From Pedobacter sp. HDW13 (GTDB lineage Bacteria; Bacteroidota; Bacteroidia; Sphingobacteriales; Sphingobacteriaceae), in assembly GCF_011303555.1 (NCBI RefSeq), contig NZ_CP049868.1, positions 5,332,001 to 5,396,000 of the forward strand: 64,000 nt of DNA, read 5' to 3'. Below, piece by piece: positions 7,362 through 16,087 of this stretch. The notes under the pieces were generated by a model. That model saw nothing but the letters and a program-made list of their open reading frames with translations. It did not search any database and had not been told where the DNA came from. Made by a program: the position numbers and the translations under genes. The stretch's first letter is position 1. Every line of letters starts with the position of its first letter.

Positions 7362-8348
7362 GTGTCGGTAAAGAAAAAAGCAATTATACTATCGTTGGTG
7401 GTGAGCATTTTATTGATGCTGGCCAAGTTTGCAGCTTATTTTATTACAGGTTCTAACTCGATTTTAACTGATGCAGCCGAGAGTATTGTAAACGTAATTG
7501 CCGGAAGCTTTGCTTTTTACAGTATTTATCTCAGTACACAGCCTCGCGATGAAAACCATCCCTATGGACATGGTAAAGTAGAGTTTTTCTCTGCATTTGT
7601 AGAGGGAATCCTGATCCTGATTGCCGGCGTTATCATTATCTTTAAATCGTCTTACAACCTTATTTACCCTCATTCAGTAGGACAGTTATTAGAAGGAACG
7701 CTGATTATCGGTATTACCGGCCTGGTTAATATGATTGTTGGTTTATACCTCATTAATGTGGGTAAAGATCAGCATTCTATTACACTACAGGCTGATGGTA
7801 GACATTTGTTAACCGATACTTACACCAGTGCGGCTATTGTAGTAGGATTGATTCTGATCCAGCTAACAAATATTATTTGGCTGGATAGTTTGCTTTCTGT
7901 TTTGGTAGGTTTTTATATTGTTTACTCGGGTTATAAACTTACGCGTGGTTCGGTTGGTGGTTTAATGGATGAAAGTGATTTTACCTTGGTAGAAGAAGTG
8001 GTAGAAGTATTGCAGAAAAATCGTCATAATCCCTGGATAGATGTGCACAACCTGCGTACGCAACAGTATGGCCCTGAATTTCATATCGATTGCCATGTAA
8101 CTTTACCTTATTATTTCGATTTAAATAAAGTACACCGCGAAATTTCGCAGATTGATGAACTCATCAATTCAAACGGTGTACGCAAGGCCGAGCTTTTTAT
8201 TCATGCCGACCCTTGTTTGCCCGAATGTTGCCACTACTGCCACATGAGCGAGTGCCCGGTACGATCGGAAGCATTTAGAAAAGAAATTGTTTGGACACCT
8301 GAAATTGTAATTAAAAATAAAAAGCATTTCGAAAATGAGCTACTTTAA
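7362..8348 (+). CDS. Cation diffusion facilitator family transporter
   Basis: This 328-residue inner-membrane metal/proton antiporter exports divalent cations. It has about six membrane helices in residues 7-205 and a cytoplasmic C-terminal domain. Family marks are the TM2 segment ILTDAAESIVN, NHPYGHGK at about 65-72, and HLLTD in TM5 supplying His and Asp to the transport site. In TM2 the usual D-x3-D pair appears as E40-x3-N44, which may alter metal choice. The tail is unusual, with five Cys in DPCLPECCHYCHMSECPV. The frame is open back to 7116, but GTG at 7362 gives a normal length and follows a -7 box. Its end overlaps the Nudix gene by 14 bases. Confidence 0.88.
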   Translation: MSVKKKAIILSLVVSILLMLAKFAAYFITGSNSILTDAAESIVNVIAGSFAFYSIYLSTQPRDENHPYGHGKVEFFSAFVEGILILIAGVIIIFKSSYNLIYPHSVGQLLEGTLIIGITGLVNMIVGLYLINVGKDQHSITLQADGRHLLTDTYTSAAIVVGLILIQLTNIIWLDSLLSVLVGFYIVYSGYKLTRGSVGGLMDESDFTLVEEVVEVLQKNRHNPWIDVHNLRTQQYGPEFHIDCHVTLPYYFDLNKVHREISQIDELINSNGVRKAELFIHADPCLPECCHYCHMSECPVRSEAFRKEIVWTPEIVIKNKKHFENELL

Positions 8349-8787
8349 TGTCCGCGTATACGGGCTCTTAATTAACCACAATAACGAGGTTTTGGTAAGT
8401 GATGAAGAAGAATATGGCTTCCGTTTCAGTAAATTCCCGGGTGGTGGCTTAGAATTAGGCGAAGGTTTGATAGATGGATTGAAGCGTGAATTTGTAGAAG
8501 AATGCGAAGCTGAAATTGATGTGCTATCTCATTTTTACACTACTGATTTTTATGAAAAATCATCGTTTAACGATAGTCAGGTAATTAGTGTATATTATCT
8601 GGTTAAGGAAAAAGCTCCCTTAAAATTAGCTTTTAAAGCTGAAATTTACGATTTCGACGGGGAAGGTGAAATTCTTCAGGCTTTTAGGTGGGTTAAGATT
8701 GAGAATTTAGCCATCGATGAAATTACCTTTAAAACAGATAAAACCGTGGCACAGCTTTTAAAAGATCAATATTCTGTAAATCATTAA
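8335..8787 (+). CDS. Nudix hydrolase
   Basis: A 150-residue Nudix-fold protein. The Nudix box lies at 37-59, with E43, then R51-E52 and E55-E56 of REFVEE as the metal-binding core; the final G of the consensus is E58 here. Family members hydrolyse nucleoside diphosphates linked to another moiety. The substrate cannot be predicted. It overlaps the CDF gene by 14 bases and ends five bases before bioA, so the three are probably co-transcribed and translationally coupled. Confidence 0.88.
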   Translation: MSYFNVRVYGLLINHNNEVLVSDEEEYGFRFSKFPGGGLELGEGLIDGLKREFVEECEAEIDVLSHFYTTDFYEKSSFNDSQVISVYYLVKEKAPLKLAFKAEIYDFDGEGEILQAFRWVKIENLAIDEITFKTDKTVAQLLKDQYSVNH

Positions 8788-8792
8788 TTATT

Positions 8793-10082
8793 ATGTCAGA
8801 TACTTCTCCAGATACTAACTTAAATTTAGCCGAACGCGATAAAAAAGTAATCTGGCATCCTTATACCCAAATGAAAAATGCTTTACCCCACATTCCGATT
8901 GTGAAGGGAGAGGGTGTTTATGTTTTCGACGAAAACGGTAAAAAGTATATCGATGCAGTTTCTTCGTGGTGGGTAAATATCCATGGCCATGCGCACCCTT
9001 ACATTGCACAAAAGGTGGCTGAGCAACTCAATGTACTCGAACATGTAATTTTTGCGGGCTTTACCCACGAACCGGCTGTTTTGCTGGCTGAGAGGCTTTT
9101 GCCTATTTTGCCGGGTAAGCAAGATAAGGTCTTTTATACCGATAATGGTTCTACAGCAGTAGAAGTAGCGCTTAAAATGTGCCTGCAATACTGGGATAAT
9201 AAAGGTAAACCTAAAACCAGGATTCTGGCCTTTAAAAATGCTTACCACGGCGATACCTTTGGTGCCATGTCTGTTAGTGGACGCAGCATTTTTACGGATG
9301 CTTTTAACAGTTTGTTGTTTGATGTCGATTTTATCGACTTACCCAACGAAGACAATATCTCAGATCTCACAGCTTACATTTCTAATCTTACAGATACCGC
9401 TTGTTTTATTTTTGAACCACTAATTTTAGGTTCGGGTGGTATGTTGATGTATGAAGCAAAATACCTTGATGAACTGGTTACAGCTTGTAGAAAGGCCGGT
9501 ATTTTAATTATCGCCGACGAGGTAATGACTGGATTTGGCCGGACAGGCACGTATTTTGCCTGCGAAAAACTGAACCAGAAACCTGATATTATTTGTTTAA
9601 GTAAAGGTTTAACCGGAGGTACTATGCCTTTAGGAATCACTACCTGTACCGATGAAATATTTGATGCCTTTTTAAGCGAGGATAAATTAAAGACACTTTA
9701 CCACGGACATTCATTTACAGCAAACCCAATAGCTTGCGTAGCTTCGCTGGCCAGTTTAGATATTTTACTGAAGGAAGAAACCCTGGCTAATATTAAGCGG
9801 GTAGAGGCTAAACATGCTGTGTTTTTACAGGAAATAAAAGCACATGCTAAGGTAAAAGCGGTAAGGCAAACAGGTACTATTATTGCCATAGAATGGGAAA
9901 CAGGTGACGAAACTTCTTATTTAAGTAACCTGCGCAACTTACTGTACGCTTACTTTTTAGACAAAGGAATTATTTTAAGGCCTCTGGGCAATATCATTTA
10001 CATTTTGCCGCCTTATGTGATCAGCGATGTTGACCTAGATTATATTTATGACGCTATAAAGCAAGCTTTAGCAGAAATTTAA
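8793..10082 (+). CDS. bioA: Adenosylmethionine-8-amino-7-oxononanoate aminotransferase
   Basis: BioA uses SAM as amino donor to make 7,8-diaminopelargonate in biotin synthesis. BioA-specific marks are WHPYTQM at 21-27, SSWWVNIHGHAHP at 57-69 and the PLP site with K271 in LSKGLTGG. Class III features include NGSTAVEVALK at 118-128, YHGDTFGAMS at 151-160 and DEVMTGFGRTG at 242-252. Length (429) is normal. No bioB, bioD or bioF is visible within the window, so the gene is isolated from the rest of the pathway here. It is the last gene of the CDF-Nudix-bioA unit and is followed by a terminator hairpin. Confidence 0.95.
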   Translation: MSDTSPDTNLNLAERDKKVIWHPYTQMKNALPHIPIVKGEGVYVFDENGKKYIDAVSSWWVNIHGHAHPYIAQKVAEQLNVLEHVIFAGFTHEPAVLLAERLLPILPGKQDKVFYTDNGSTAVEVALKMCLQYWDNKGKPKTRILAFKNAYHGDTFGAMSVSGRSIFTDAFNSLLFDVDFIDLPNEDNISDLTAYISNLTDTACFIFEPLILGSGGMLMYEAKYLDELVTACRKAGILIIADEVMTGFGRTGTYFACEKLNQKPDIICLSKGLTGGTMPLGITTCTDEIFDAFLSEDKLKTLYHGHSFTANPIACVASLASLDILLKEETLANIKRVEAKHAVFLQEIKAHAKVKAVRQTGTIIAIEWETGDETSYLSNLRNLLYAYFLDKGIILRPLGNIIYILPPYVISDVDLDYIYDAIKQALAEI

Positions 10083-10084
10083 CG

Positions 10085-10119
10085 ATTATACCGAGCGTAT
10101 TAATTATGCCCGGTATAAT
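10085..10119. terminator. Hairpin between converging bioA and the AHSA1-type gene
   Basis: ATTATACCGAGC (10085-10096) and GCCCGGTATAAT (10108-10119) form a 12-bp stem with one mismatch and an 11-base loop. T and A runs outside are short, so efficiency is uncertain. Confidence 0.6.
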
Positions 10120-10130
10120 TTGAGGATTAG

Positions 10131-10565
10131 CTAAGCCGCTGGCTCAAGGTAATTTTTAAGCGCGTCGTTAACAAAGTAGTTCCAGCCACCATTGAAGCTT
10201 GTTTTTGCGAAATCAGATCCTGCTGAAGCAAAACTTTCAATGCCAGTGTGGGTTAGTTTTAGCAAGGTTTTGTCGCCTTTTTCAAATAACTCCCAGCTTA
10301 CCAGCGAGTTTCCCGGGTAGCCATCATAATGCCAGCTGTAAACAAGTTTTTTGCCTTCAATAATTTCGGTTATTTCGCACAGATGCAGGTATTGAGGTCC
10401 ATCATCCGGTCCGCCTGTAAACTCGAATTTAAAACCAACTTCGGGTTTAAAATCTGCTAACTGGAAGTACCATTGTTTAATTTCATTGTTATCCGTTAAA
10501 GCTTTCCATACTTTGCTGATAGGGGCATTGTATACCCGTTCTACAATAACTGGTTCGTTTTTCAT
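10131..10565 (-). CDS. SRPBCC/AHSA1-family protein
   Basis: A 144-residue START-like protein with the AHSA1 start VERVYNAPISKVWKALTD, the WY pair in IKQWYFQLADF at about 30-40, and the C-terminal GGWNYFVNDALKNYL helix. The fold forms a hydrophobic pocket for small ligands, but no enzymatic role is established for this group. It lies 26 bases after the ArsR gene on the same strand. ArsR plus AHSA1 is a recurrent pair in bacteria, so the two are probably one operon under ArsR control. No secretion signal. Confidence 0.88.
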   Translation of the reverse strand: MKNEPVIVERVYNAPISKVWKALTDNNEIKQWYFQLADFKPEVGFKFEFTGGPDDGPQYLHLCEITEIIEGKKLVYSWHYDGYPGNSLVSWELFEKGDKTLLKLTHTGIESFASAGSDFAKTSFNGGWNYFVNDALKNYLEPAA

Positions 10566-10591
10566 TTTTATAGGGTTTTAGTTTCTAATTT

Positions 10592-10915
10592 TTATTCCTG
10601 TTCAGGTTGTTGGTCTTTTGATAGGTGTACCGCTAATGCATCTAATTTATTGGTCCAGAAGGTGCGGTACTGCTCTAACCATTGTGCTACCTCTGCCAGT
10701 TTTTGAAACTGGATATAACAATATCTATCCCGGCCTTGCTGTTTCATTTCAATTAAACCACATTCCGTAAGCACTTTTATATGCTGCGAAATAGCAGGTC
10801 TGCTCATCTCGAAATTTTCGGCAATGGCATTCAGGTTTAGTGTTTTATGGGCAATGAGGTTAATAATTTCTCTTCGTGTTGGATCGGCAATGGCTTGAAA
10901 TACATCTCTTCTCAT
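10592..10915 (-). CDS. ArsR-family winged-helix transcriptional regulator
   Basis: A 107-residue DNA-binding repressor type. It opens with RRDVFQAIADPTRREIIN. The recognition helix is around MSRPAISQHIKVL at 39-51 and the wing around GRDRYCYIQ at 61-69. There is no ELCVCDL-type metal site and only two isolated Cys, so it is likely a non-metal ArsR of the group paired with SRPBCC proteins. The two palindromes at 10922-10963 begin seven bases upstream of its ATG and are the obvious autoregulatory operator. It is the first gene of the ArsR-AHSA1 unit. Confidence 0.9.
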   Translation of the reverse strand: MRRDVFQAIADPTRREIINLIAHKTLNLNAIAENFEMSRPAISQHIKVLTECGLIEMKQQGRDRYCYIQFQKLAEVAQWLEQYRTFWTNKLDALAVHLSKDQQPEQE

Positions 10916-10921
10916 ATTTAT

Positions 10922-10963
10922 GTAAGTAATTGCTTACGAATATAAGTGTAAGTAATCACTTAC
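10922..10963. promoter_or_regulatory. Two tandem palindromic operators upstream of the ArsR gene
   Basis: GTAAGTAATTGCTTAC (10922-10937; one mismatch) and GTAAGTAATCACTTAC (10948-10963; perfect 6-4-6) share half-site GTAAGT and are 26 bp centre to centre, so they lie on nearly the same face of the helix. Position just before the regulator start makes autorepression the simplest reading. Confidence 0.78.
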
Positions 10964-11014
10964 GCAAATTTTTATACTACTTTTTAGTATTAATCTGTTT
11001 CTGTATGTCGAAAA

Positions 11015-11353
11015 TTAGTCTCTTTTGTACTTCACCGCTAGTTTTGGCGGTGCCACGTTGCAATAGGAAAGGGTAAGTGCATCAGTAACCATTTCATCAG
11101 GAAGATCAGTTATTTCGAAAATGGTCCAACCTTGCTTGCCCCAAGCTCCGGTTGCGGGCCTTATTTTATCGGGCTTGTAATCGCAGAAAATGGATTGGTC
11201 AATTGCTGACAGCTTAAATGTAGCCCGGTTATACTGAAGATCTAAGGTGGCAAATATTTTTTTGTTTACCCGGAAAGAAGTTTTCTCAAAATGGGGCATT
11301 TCAACAACTTCTTCGAATGAAAGGCAATGCACGCAAAAAGTTGAAGTGTTCAT
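11015..11353 (-). CDS. MmcQ/YjbR-family protein
   Basis: A 112-residue protein with the family pattern of an N-terminal CLSFEEVVEMPHFEKTSFRV followed by KIFATL and, near the end, the PDEMVTDALTLSYCNVAP helix. The fold resembles a double-winged DNA-binding domain, but no target or biochemical role is established. Annotations as DNA-binding are by structure only. It sits 19 bases downstream of the exonuclease/GIY-YIG gene on the same strand, so co-transcription is likely. Confidence 0.8.
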   Translation of the reverse strand: MNTSTFCVHCLSFEEVVEMPHFEKTSFRVNKKIFATLDLQYNRATFKLSAIDQSIFCDYKPDKIRPATGAWGKQGWTIFEITDLPDEMVTDALTLSYCNVAPPKLAVKYKRD

Positions 11354-11372
11354 AAAGGTAGGTTTACATCAA

Positions 11373-12746
11373 CTACAATTTATACATTTTTTGCGGGTAT
11401 TGTGCTGCGTGTGTTAAAATCAGGTTCAAAATATAACTGTTGGATGGATAGATGGACAAGTCATTTTTAATTGGTGCTAATCCATCCGAGAGGTATTTGG
11501 TATCGGTAAAATAGCCCATGCCGTAAAACTGGCCTTTCTCTACTACCAGGCAGCTAAATTCGTTGACATCCCGGCCTTCATCAACCAGTGCAAAACTAGG
11601 CTGTTGTTTTTGTATATCTGCCAGTGCCGCGTTTAATTTTTTGTTGTAAACCGTAACGGTTTCTATGCCACTGCAGGCCCCAAAACATTGTCCGTTTTCG
11701 TGTGCATAACATTTGGTTGCTGTTTTTTGTAGGTAACAGAGCCTGGCGCAAAGCTGGTATTTATCAACCATCTGGTTTAAAAAGCTATAACCTTCCAGCA
11801 GATTATTAAAGCTCTGAAATGCACGGTTGTTTTTTTTATGTTTATCGATCGCCAGGCGCAGGTAACCGTTTTGATCTTCGAATACGTACAGGTCGTACTT
11901 ATGTTCGTAGCGTTTCATGGCGCGGTTATTCTCGGGCCAAAGGCGTTTAATTTCATTAGCCTCTAAAATTAAGGCCATTAACTCGGTACCACATACCACA
12001 AAATCGACATGGTGTATGGTGCGCAGAAAATCCTGGCGCTGGCGATTTGCGTTATTGCCGGTAAAATGGCTGGTGACCCTTTTTTTAAGGTTTTTCGCCT
12101 TACCAACGTAAACAATTTTTCCCTTACTATCTTTAAAATAATAAACACCGGGTTGATTAGGTAACCTTAAAATCGAAGCTTTATCTAAATGGGGCGGTAG
12201 CGCCTGTTCTTTCGAGGTCTTTTTAAGCATTTCTGCAATAATTCCCTTGTCATCATTCGCCAACAGCAGATTAAAAAGAATACTGGTTGCATCGGCATCG
12301 CCGGCAGCCCTGTGCCTGTTGTATATGGGAATTTCAAGTGCTGTACAAAGCTTGCCTAAGCTGTAAGAGCCCTTGCCCGGAATTAATTTTCTACTGAGCC
12401 TAACTGTGCACAGTTTAGTACATTGTAAATCATAGCCCGCTGTCGCTAAATGGTGTTTTAAGAACGAATAGTCGAAATTGACATTGTGTGCTACGAAAAT
12501 CTTATCGTGTAACAACTGGTAAATTTGTAAGGCCACATCTTCAAAAACAGGGGCATCTTTCAGCATGGCATCATCAATGCCTGTAAGCGCAGTAATGTGA
12601 GCCGGAATAGCTATGCCGGGGTTAATCAATGTGGTATAAGATTCTACCATTTCATTACCATCGTGAATGTTAATGGCAACTTCGGTAATGCCATTTGCTG
12701 AGGCATGACCACCAGTGGTTTCTATATCTACAACTGCGTACAACAT
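11373..12746 (-). CDS. DnaQ-like exonuclease fused to a GIY-YIG nuclease domain
   Basis: A 457-residue two-nuclease protein. Residues 3-165 form a DEDDh 3'-5' exonuclease with D7 and E9 in VVDIETTGG, D92 in NVNFDY, H145 and D150. Residues 197-275 form a UvrC/Cho-like GIY-YIG domain, PGVYYF at 199-204 with IVYVGKAKNLKKR at 211-223. The C-terminal 180 residues hold a Cys-rich patch with CARLCYLQ and CYAHENGQCFGAC. The UvrC helix-hairpin-helix and UvrB-binding parts are absent. The combination suggests DNA repair incision and trimming, as proposed for Cho-like homologues. It has its own -7 box. Confidence 0.9.
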   Translation of the reverse strand: MLYAVVDIETTGGHASANGITEVAINIHDGNEMVESYTTLINPGIAIPAHITALTGIDDAMLKDAPVFEDVALQIYQLLHDKIFVAHNVNFDYSFLKHHLATAGYDLQCTKLCTVRLSRKLIPGKGSYSLGKLCTALEIPIYNRHRAAGDADATSILFNLLLANDDKGIIAEMLKKTSKEQALPPHLDKASILRLPNQPGVYYFKDSKGKIVYVGKAKNLKKRVTSHFTGNNANRQRQDFLRTIHHVDFVVCGTELMALILEANEIKRLWPENNRAMKRYEHKYDLYVFEDQNGYLRLAIDKHKKNNRAFQSFNNLLEGYSFLNQMVDKYQLCARLCYLQKTATKCYAHENGQCFGACSGIETVTVYNKKLNAALADIQKQQPSFALVDEGRDVNEFSCLVVEKGQFYGMGYFTDTKYLSDGLAPIKNDLSIYPSNSYILNLILTHAAQYPQKMYKL

Positions 12747-12763
12747 GAAATGTATTTTGATTA

Positions 12764-12771
12764 CAAATCTA
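12764..12771 (-). promoter_or_regulatory. -7 element of the exonuclease/GIY-YIG gene
   Basis: The minus strand reads TAGATTTG, a TAnnTTTG match, 17 bases before the ATG at 12746. Confidence 0.5.
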
Positions 12772-12824
12772 TACTAAAATAATTAGTATAAAAATAATTT
12801 TGATTATTTCTTTAGCATAAAAAA

Positions 12825-12851
12825 AGCGGTTACCTATTTAATGTAACCGCT
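12825..12851 (-). terminator. Rho-independent terminator of the beta-barrel gene
   Basis: On the minus strand the 9-bp perfect stem AGCGGTTAC and GTAACCGCT (12851-12843 and 12833-12825) with a 9-base loop is followed by a run of T residues. It lies 25 bases after the stop of the outer-membrane protein gene. Confidence 0.85.
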
Positions 12852-12875
12852 GCTGTATTTTGTATGTGGGGGCAA

Positions 12876-13502
12876 CTATAGTTTGTTAAGTAATTTGCTC
12901 AAATTAGGTTTAATACCCACAGTAATTGGGAGGGTGTTAAAAGTTCGGTTCTGTATTTTACCAAAACCGTACATATAGCTGGTTTCTACAAATAAATTGG
13001 CGCCGCCCAGATTGTACTCAATGCCGGCACCAGCTTCGGCAATGCCTAAACCATTTGATTTATTAGATTGTGTAACTTGCAGTGTGGTTGTGTTAACGCC
13101 AGCCTGAGGGGTAAGGATAATTCCTCCTCCGGCACCTGCAAAGCCATAAAACGCCCATTTATCTACGATTTTACGGTACCCCAATGCCACATTTAAAAGG
13201 TAAGTAGTAGATCTCCCTTTTTGCAAAGTGTAGGTATAGCCAGCATCTGGGGTAATCTGATTGAAAGTAAAAGCGTGCAAACTCACTTTAGGGTAGAGGA
13301 ATAAACCACCATCGCCCAGGCCTAAATTTAGTCCTAACGAAGTAGAAAATTTAGGTTTAAAATAATCAGAAGTTTCACCCATTGGGAAAGCCATTCCGAT
13401 GCCACTCATCGAATATAGTTTATCGGGTCTGTTTTGTGCTTTTACTTGCGTAGAGACTGTAGCGGATAGTAAAAAGCCTGCAATTAATAATCTTAAATTC
13501 AT
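12876..13502 (-). CDS. Outer-membrane beta-barrel protein
   Basis: A 208-residue exported protein. A signal peptide covers about residues 1-22 and ends VKAQ. The mature part alternates glycine- and aromatic-rich strands such as LGLNLGLGDGGLFLYPKVS and FYGFAGAGGG, as in OmpA/OprF-like small porin barrels, with a C-terminal region near VGIKPNLSKLLNKL. It begins ten bases after a response-regulator gene on the same strand and may be a target or partner of that signalling cluster. The exact family and cargo are not recognisable. Confidence 0.75.
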   Translation of the reverse strand: MNLRLLIAGFLLSATVSTQVKAQNRPDKLYSMSGIGMAFPMGETSDYFKPKFSTSLGLNLGLGDGGLFLYPKVSLHAFTFNQITPDAGYTYTLQKGRSTTYLLNVALGYRKIVDKWAFYGFAGAGGGIILTPQAGVNTTTLQVTQSNKSNGLGIAEAGAGIEYNLGGANLFVETSYMYGFGKIQNRTFNTLPITVGIKPNLSKLLNKL

Positions 13503-13512
13503 ATGTGGTTTT

Positions 13513-13875
13513 TTAGTTTTCGGTCAGTGTGCCTACTTTTTGTAATAAACTACTTATTGTGAAAGGCTTGCGTAAATAATCGTCGGGATGGTAGCTTTGC
13601 GATACCACATAACTTTCATCGAACCTGGCTGAGGTAAGCATAACCGGTATGTTATTGCTTTCGGCGTTTAATCTTAACTCTTTGAATACGGCACGCCCAT
13701 CCATTCCGTTCAACATAATGTCCAGAATAATCAGGTCAGGGTTGAAATCCCTAACGGCCTTAAATATAAACCGTGGAGATAAGAGCGGATAAACTTTATA
13801 ATTTTCGGTTTCTAATACCTCTTGCACAACCTCTAATACATCTGGATCATCATCCACAACCAATACTTTTTTCAA
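13513..13875 (-). CDS. Single-domain response regulator (receiver only)
   Basis: A 120-residue CheY-like receiver. Acidic residues D8-D10 bind Mg, D52 in LIILDIML is the phosphorylation site, S82 in TSAR is the switch residue and K103 in LRKPF completes the site. There is no output domain, so it probably acts by protein contact or phosphotransfer. It lies 110 bases after the first LytTR gene and just ahead of the barrel gene, within a four-gene two-component cluster. Confidence 0.9.
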   Translation of the reverse strand: MKKVLVVDDDPDVLEVVQEVLETENYKVYPLLSPRFIFKAVRDFNPDLIILDIMLNGMDGRAVFKELRLNAESNNIPVMLTSARFDESYVVSQSYHPDDYLRKPFTISSLLQKVGTLTEN

Positions 13876-13985
13876 AACAGATAATCAATAAATTATTAAA
13901 TAGACTATCCTAATACAAAATTCGTAAGGTAATGTTTTAAAGAAAATAAAAAGTGGGAAAGAGAGGCGTACAGAAATTTAGATAA

Positions 13986-14741
13986 TTATGGGGTGTCTTG
14001 CTTCGGAGTTTCTCCAGGGTGATTGCTTTTTACAAAGCCTGCAAACTGCTCTTTATAAGCATCAAAAATGGTATATGCAGTTTCGTTAGATAACAATACG
14101 CTATTACCTAATACGCTTTTAATGTGTTGTTTGGCAATAATAACTGTTGGGCTGATCTGAATAAATGCCGAATGCTTTTTGAGCATGTTAAGCATTTTGG
14201 TGAAGTTTGATCTTGAACTTAAAAAGGTATTAATTGTGGTTTTAAACTGAACATCGTGATCAAAATCTTCTACTGCAATCAATTCATTGAGGTCAATTCT
14301 AACAAGGTTGCCGTCATCACCCTGTAATGGGAGGTAAAAAAAATTCTCTTCAAAAATAGAGAAGGAGTTAACTGCTTTTTTGCCCGTTGGATATAAATTA
14401 TTGATGGTTTTGGTGAAATGTAAAATAGAGTAAGGTTTTAGCAGGTAAGCATCTGCTTCTACTTTAAAGGCATCAATCGCATAACGGGCATGGGCTGTGG
14501 TAAAAACAAGGTGTTTCGTTTTTTGCCTAAGCAAACCAGCCAGTTCAATACCGGATAGGGAAGGCATTTCTACATCGAGGAAAATAATATCAACAGGGTT
14601 TGATGCAGAAATCTCTGCCAAAGCCTGGATGGGTTCTGTAAAAGTTTGGATAAGTTTCAAATCAGGAAGCTTATCCATATAAGCTATCAGATTCTCCAAC
14701 GAATGGGGGTCATCATCGATAGCGATACAACTTATTGACAT
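13986..14741 (-). CDS. LytTR-family response regulator
   Basis: A 251-residue two-domain regulator. The receiver at about 3-120 has D9-D11, phospho-acceptor D56 in IIFLDVEMP, T in FTTAHARYA and K in YLLKPYS. The LytTR DNA-binding domain covers about 140-240, including RIDLNELIAVEDFDHDVQF. The frame opens eight codons earlier, but ATG at 14741 matches the typical start SISCIAIDDD. It lies just downstream of the split LytS-type kinase gene, its likely partner. The LytTR motif for DNA contacts is diverged compared with the second copy at 16088. Confidence 0.88.
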   Translation of the reverse strand: MSISCIAIDDDPHSLENLIAYMDKLPDLKLIQTFTEPIQALAEISASNPVDIIFLDVEMPSLSGIELAGLLRQKTKHLVFTTAHARYAIDAFKVEADAYLLKPYSILHFTKTINNLYPTGKKAVNSFSIFEENFFYLPLQGDDGNLVRIDLNELIAVEDFDHDVQFKTTINTFLSSRSNFTKMLNMLKKHSAFIQISPTVIIAKQHIKSVLGNSVLLSNETAYTIFDAYKEQFAGFVKSNHPGETPKQDTP

Positions 14742-14889
14742 TTTTAATAGGTTTAGATGCTGCAAATTACAATTTCAGTCATTAAAATGGAAAAAATTAA
14801 CAATCCTATCTTATTTTTATGTATTCAGCAAGGAAAATTAACTTTTCTTTTAAAATTGTACCGAAATCCACAATTTTCAAGTAAAAATA

Positions 14890-15986
14890 CTAAAGCTGGT
14901 TATCTTTTCGGATTATGATCGATAATGTTACTCTAAAATAGTGATCAGCTCCTGTGGCATATTCAAAGGCTGCATCGTTACCGTAGGTGTAATTAAGGCG
15001 CTTTTTAATGTTTTCCAAACCTGAATGTAGGCCCGAGTTATCTTTAACTTCTTTAATGAGGTTGGCAGTTTCAATAATTAGCTTTCCCTGGCCTAATTTT
15101 ATACTTATTTCAGCTGGCGATGCTTCCTTTAACAGGTCGCCATGTTTAAACATGTTTTCAGCCAGGGTAATCACTACCATGGGAATAATTTTAATCCCCT
15201 TATTTCATCATCGTACCAAAAACGTAAACCAATCCCATGGTTTTGGCGCAACTGGTGTAGGTTGATCAGGTTTTCTACCTGGTTAATTTCTTCGGTAAGC
15301 AGTACAAAATCCTTGTCCTTGTTGTTGTCAACCGAATAACGCATCATTTCGGAAAGCGACAGAATAGTTTCGGCAGCAACGGGCGATGATTCGCGGGCAT
15401 TCTGATAAATAAAATCTAAAGTATTAAACAACAGATGCGGCTGTATTTGGGCCTTTAAAAAAGCATTTTCTGATTTTGCCAGCTGAATGAGATTATTTAG
15501 TCGCTGTTTTTCTAACTCCTCCGTCTTTTTGCGCTCTTTAATATAACGGATTAAAAAATAATAACCGGTAGAAAAGCACATGAAATAAACACATCGGTAT
15601 AACGGTGCAGAGAAATATACCAGGTCGAGCGTAATTCTTCTCGATCCGGTGTAGTTGGTATAGTGGATAATAATATAATCAAGACAGATTGAAATACTGA
15701 AATAGGCAATAATTTCAGCTACCAGTAATAAAGGTAACTTCCAGGCAGTTTGCTTGGGCTTGCTAAGGCCCAGGGCTAATATCAGATGTGCATGTACATA
15801 AAACGTGGTAATATTGAGCGTATAGTATAAAACATAGGGAGCTAAACGGCCAAATTTTCCATTAATTAAGCCCACAATTATGGCTTCGTAAAAGATAAAG
15901 ACAAGCCAGATAATAATATGGAGTTTTTTACTGATGATCCAGCTTAAAACAGGCCACTTTTTTTCGTTTTGTTTTGTTAGTCTCAT
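14890..15986 (-). pseudogene. LytS/YehU-type sensor histidine kinase, split by a frameshift
   Basis: Two adjacent frames together encode one kinase. The first (15986 to 15174) carries four membrane helices and the His_kinase box QIQPHLLFNTLDF with H184, then breaks off after DDEIRG. The second (ending at 14890) continues in the -1 frame as IKIIPMVVITLAENMFKHG, the N-box, and later GLENIKKRL of the ATPase domain. Joining them needs one extra base near the CCCC run at 15196-15199. No classical slippery heptamer is seen, so this is a pseudogene or a sequence error. Its neighbours on both sides are LytTR regulators. An upstream start at 16031 is possible. Confidence 0.82.
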
Positions 15987-16087
15987 TTGGTAAACGACTT
16001 GTAAATTGGGGAACGGCAAATATATCACCATCCAAAAAAAGCCCGAAGCTTATTGGTTAGTGATACGAAAATAACAAAAATTTAACG

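Noticed and set aside
15174..15201. Programmed -1 frameshift in the kinase gene
   Set aside because: No canonical X-XXY-YYZ slippery heptamer or downstream pseudoknot is evident, so decay or sequence error is preferred.
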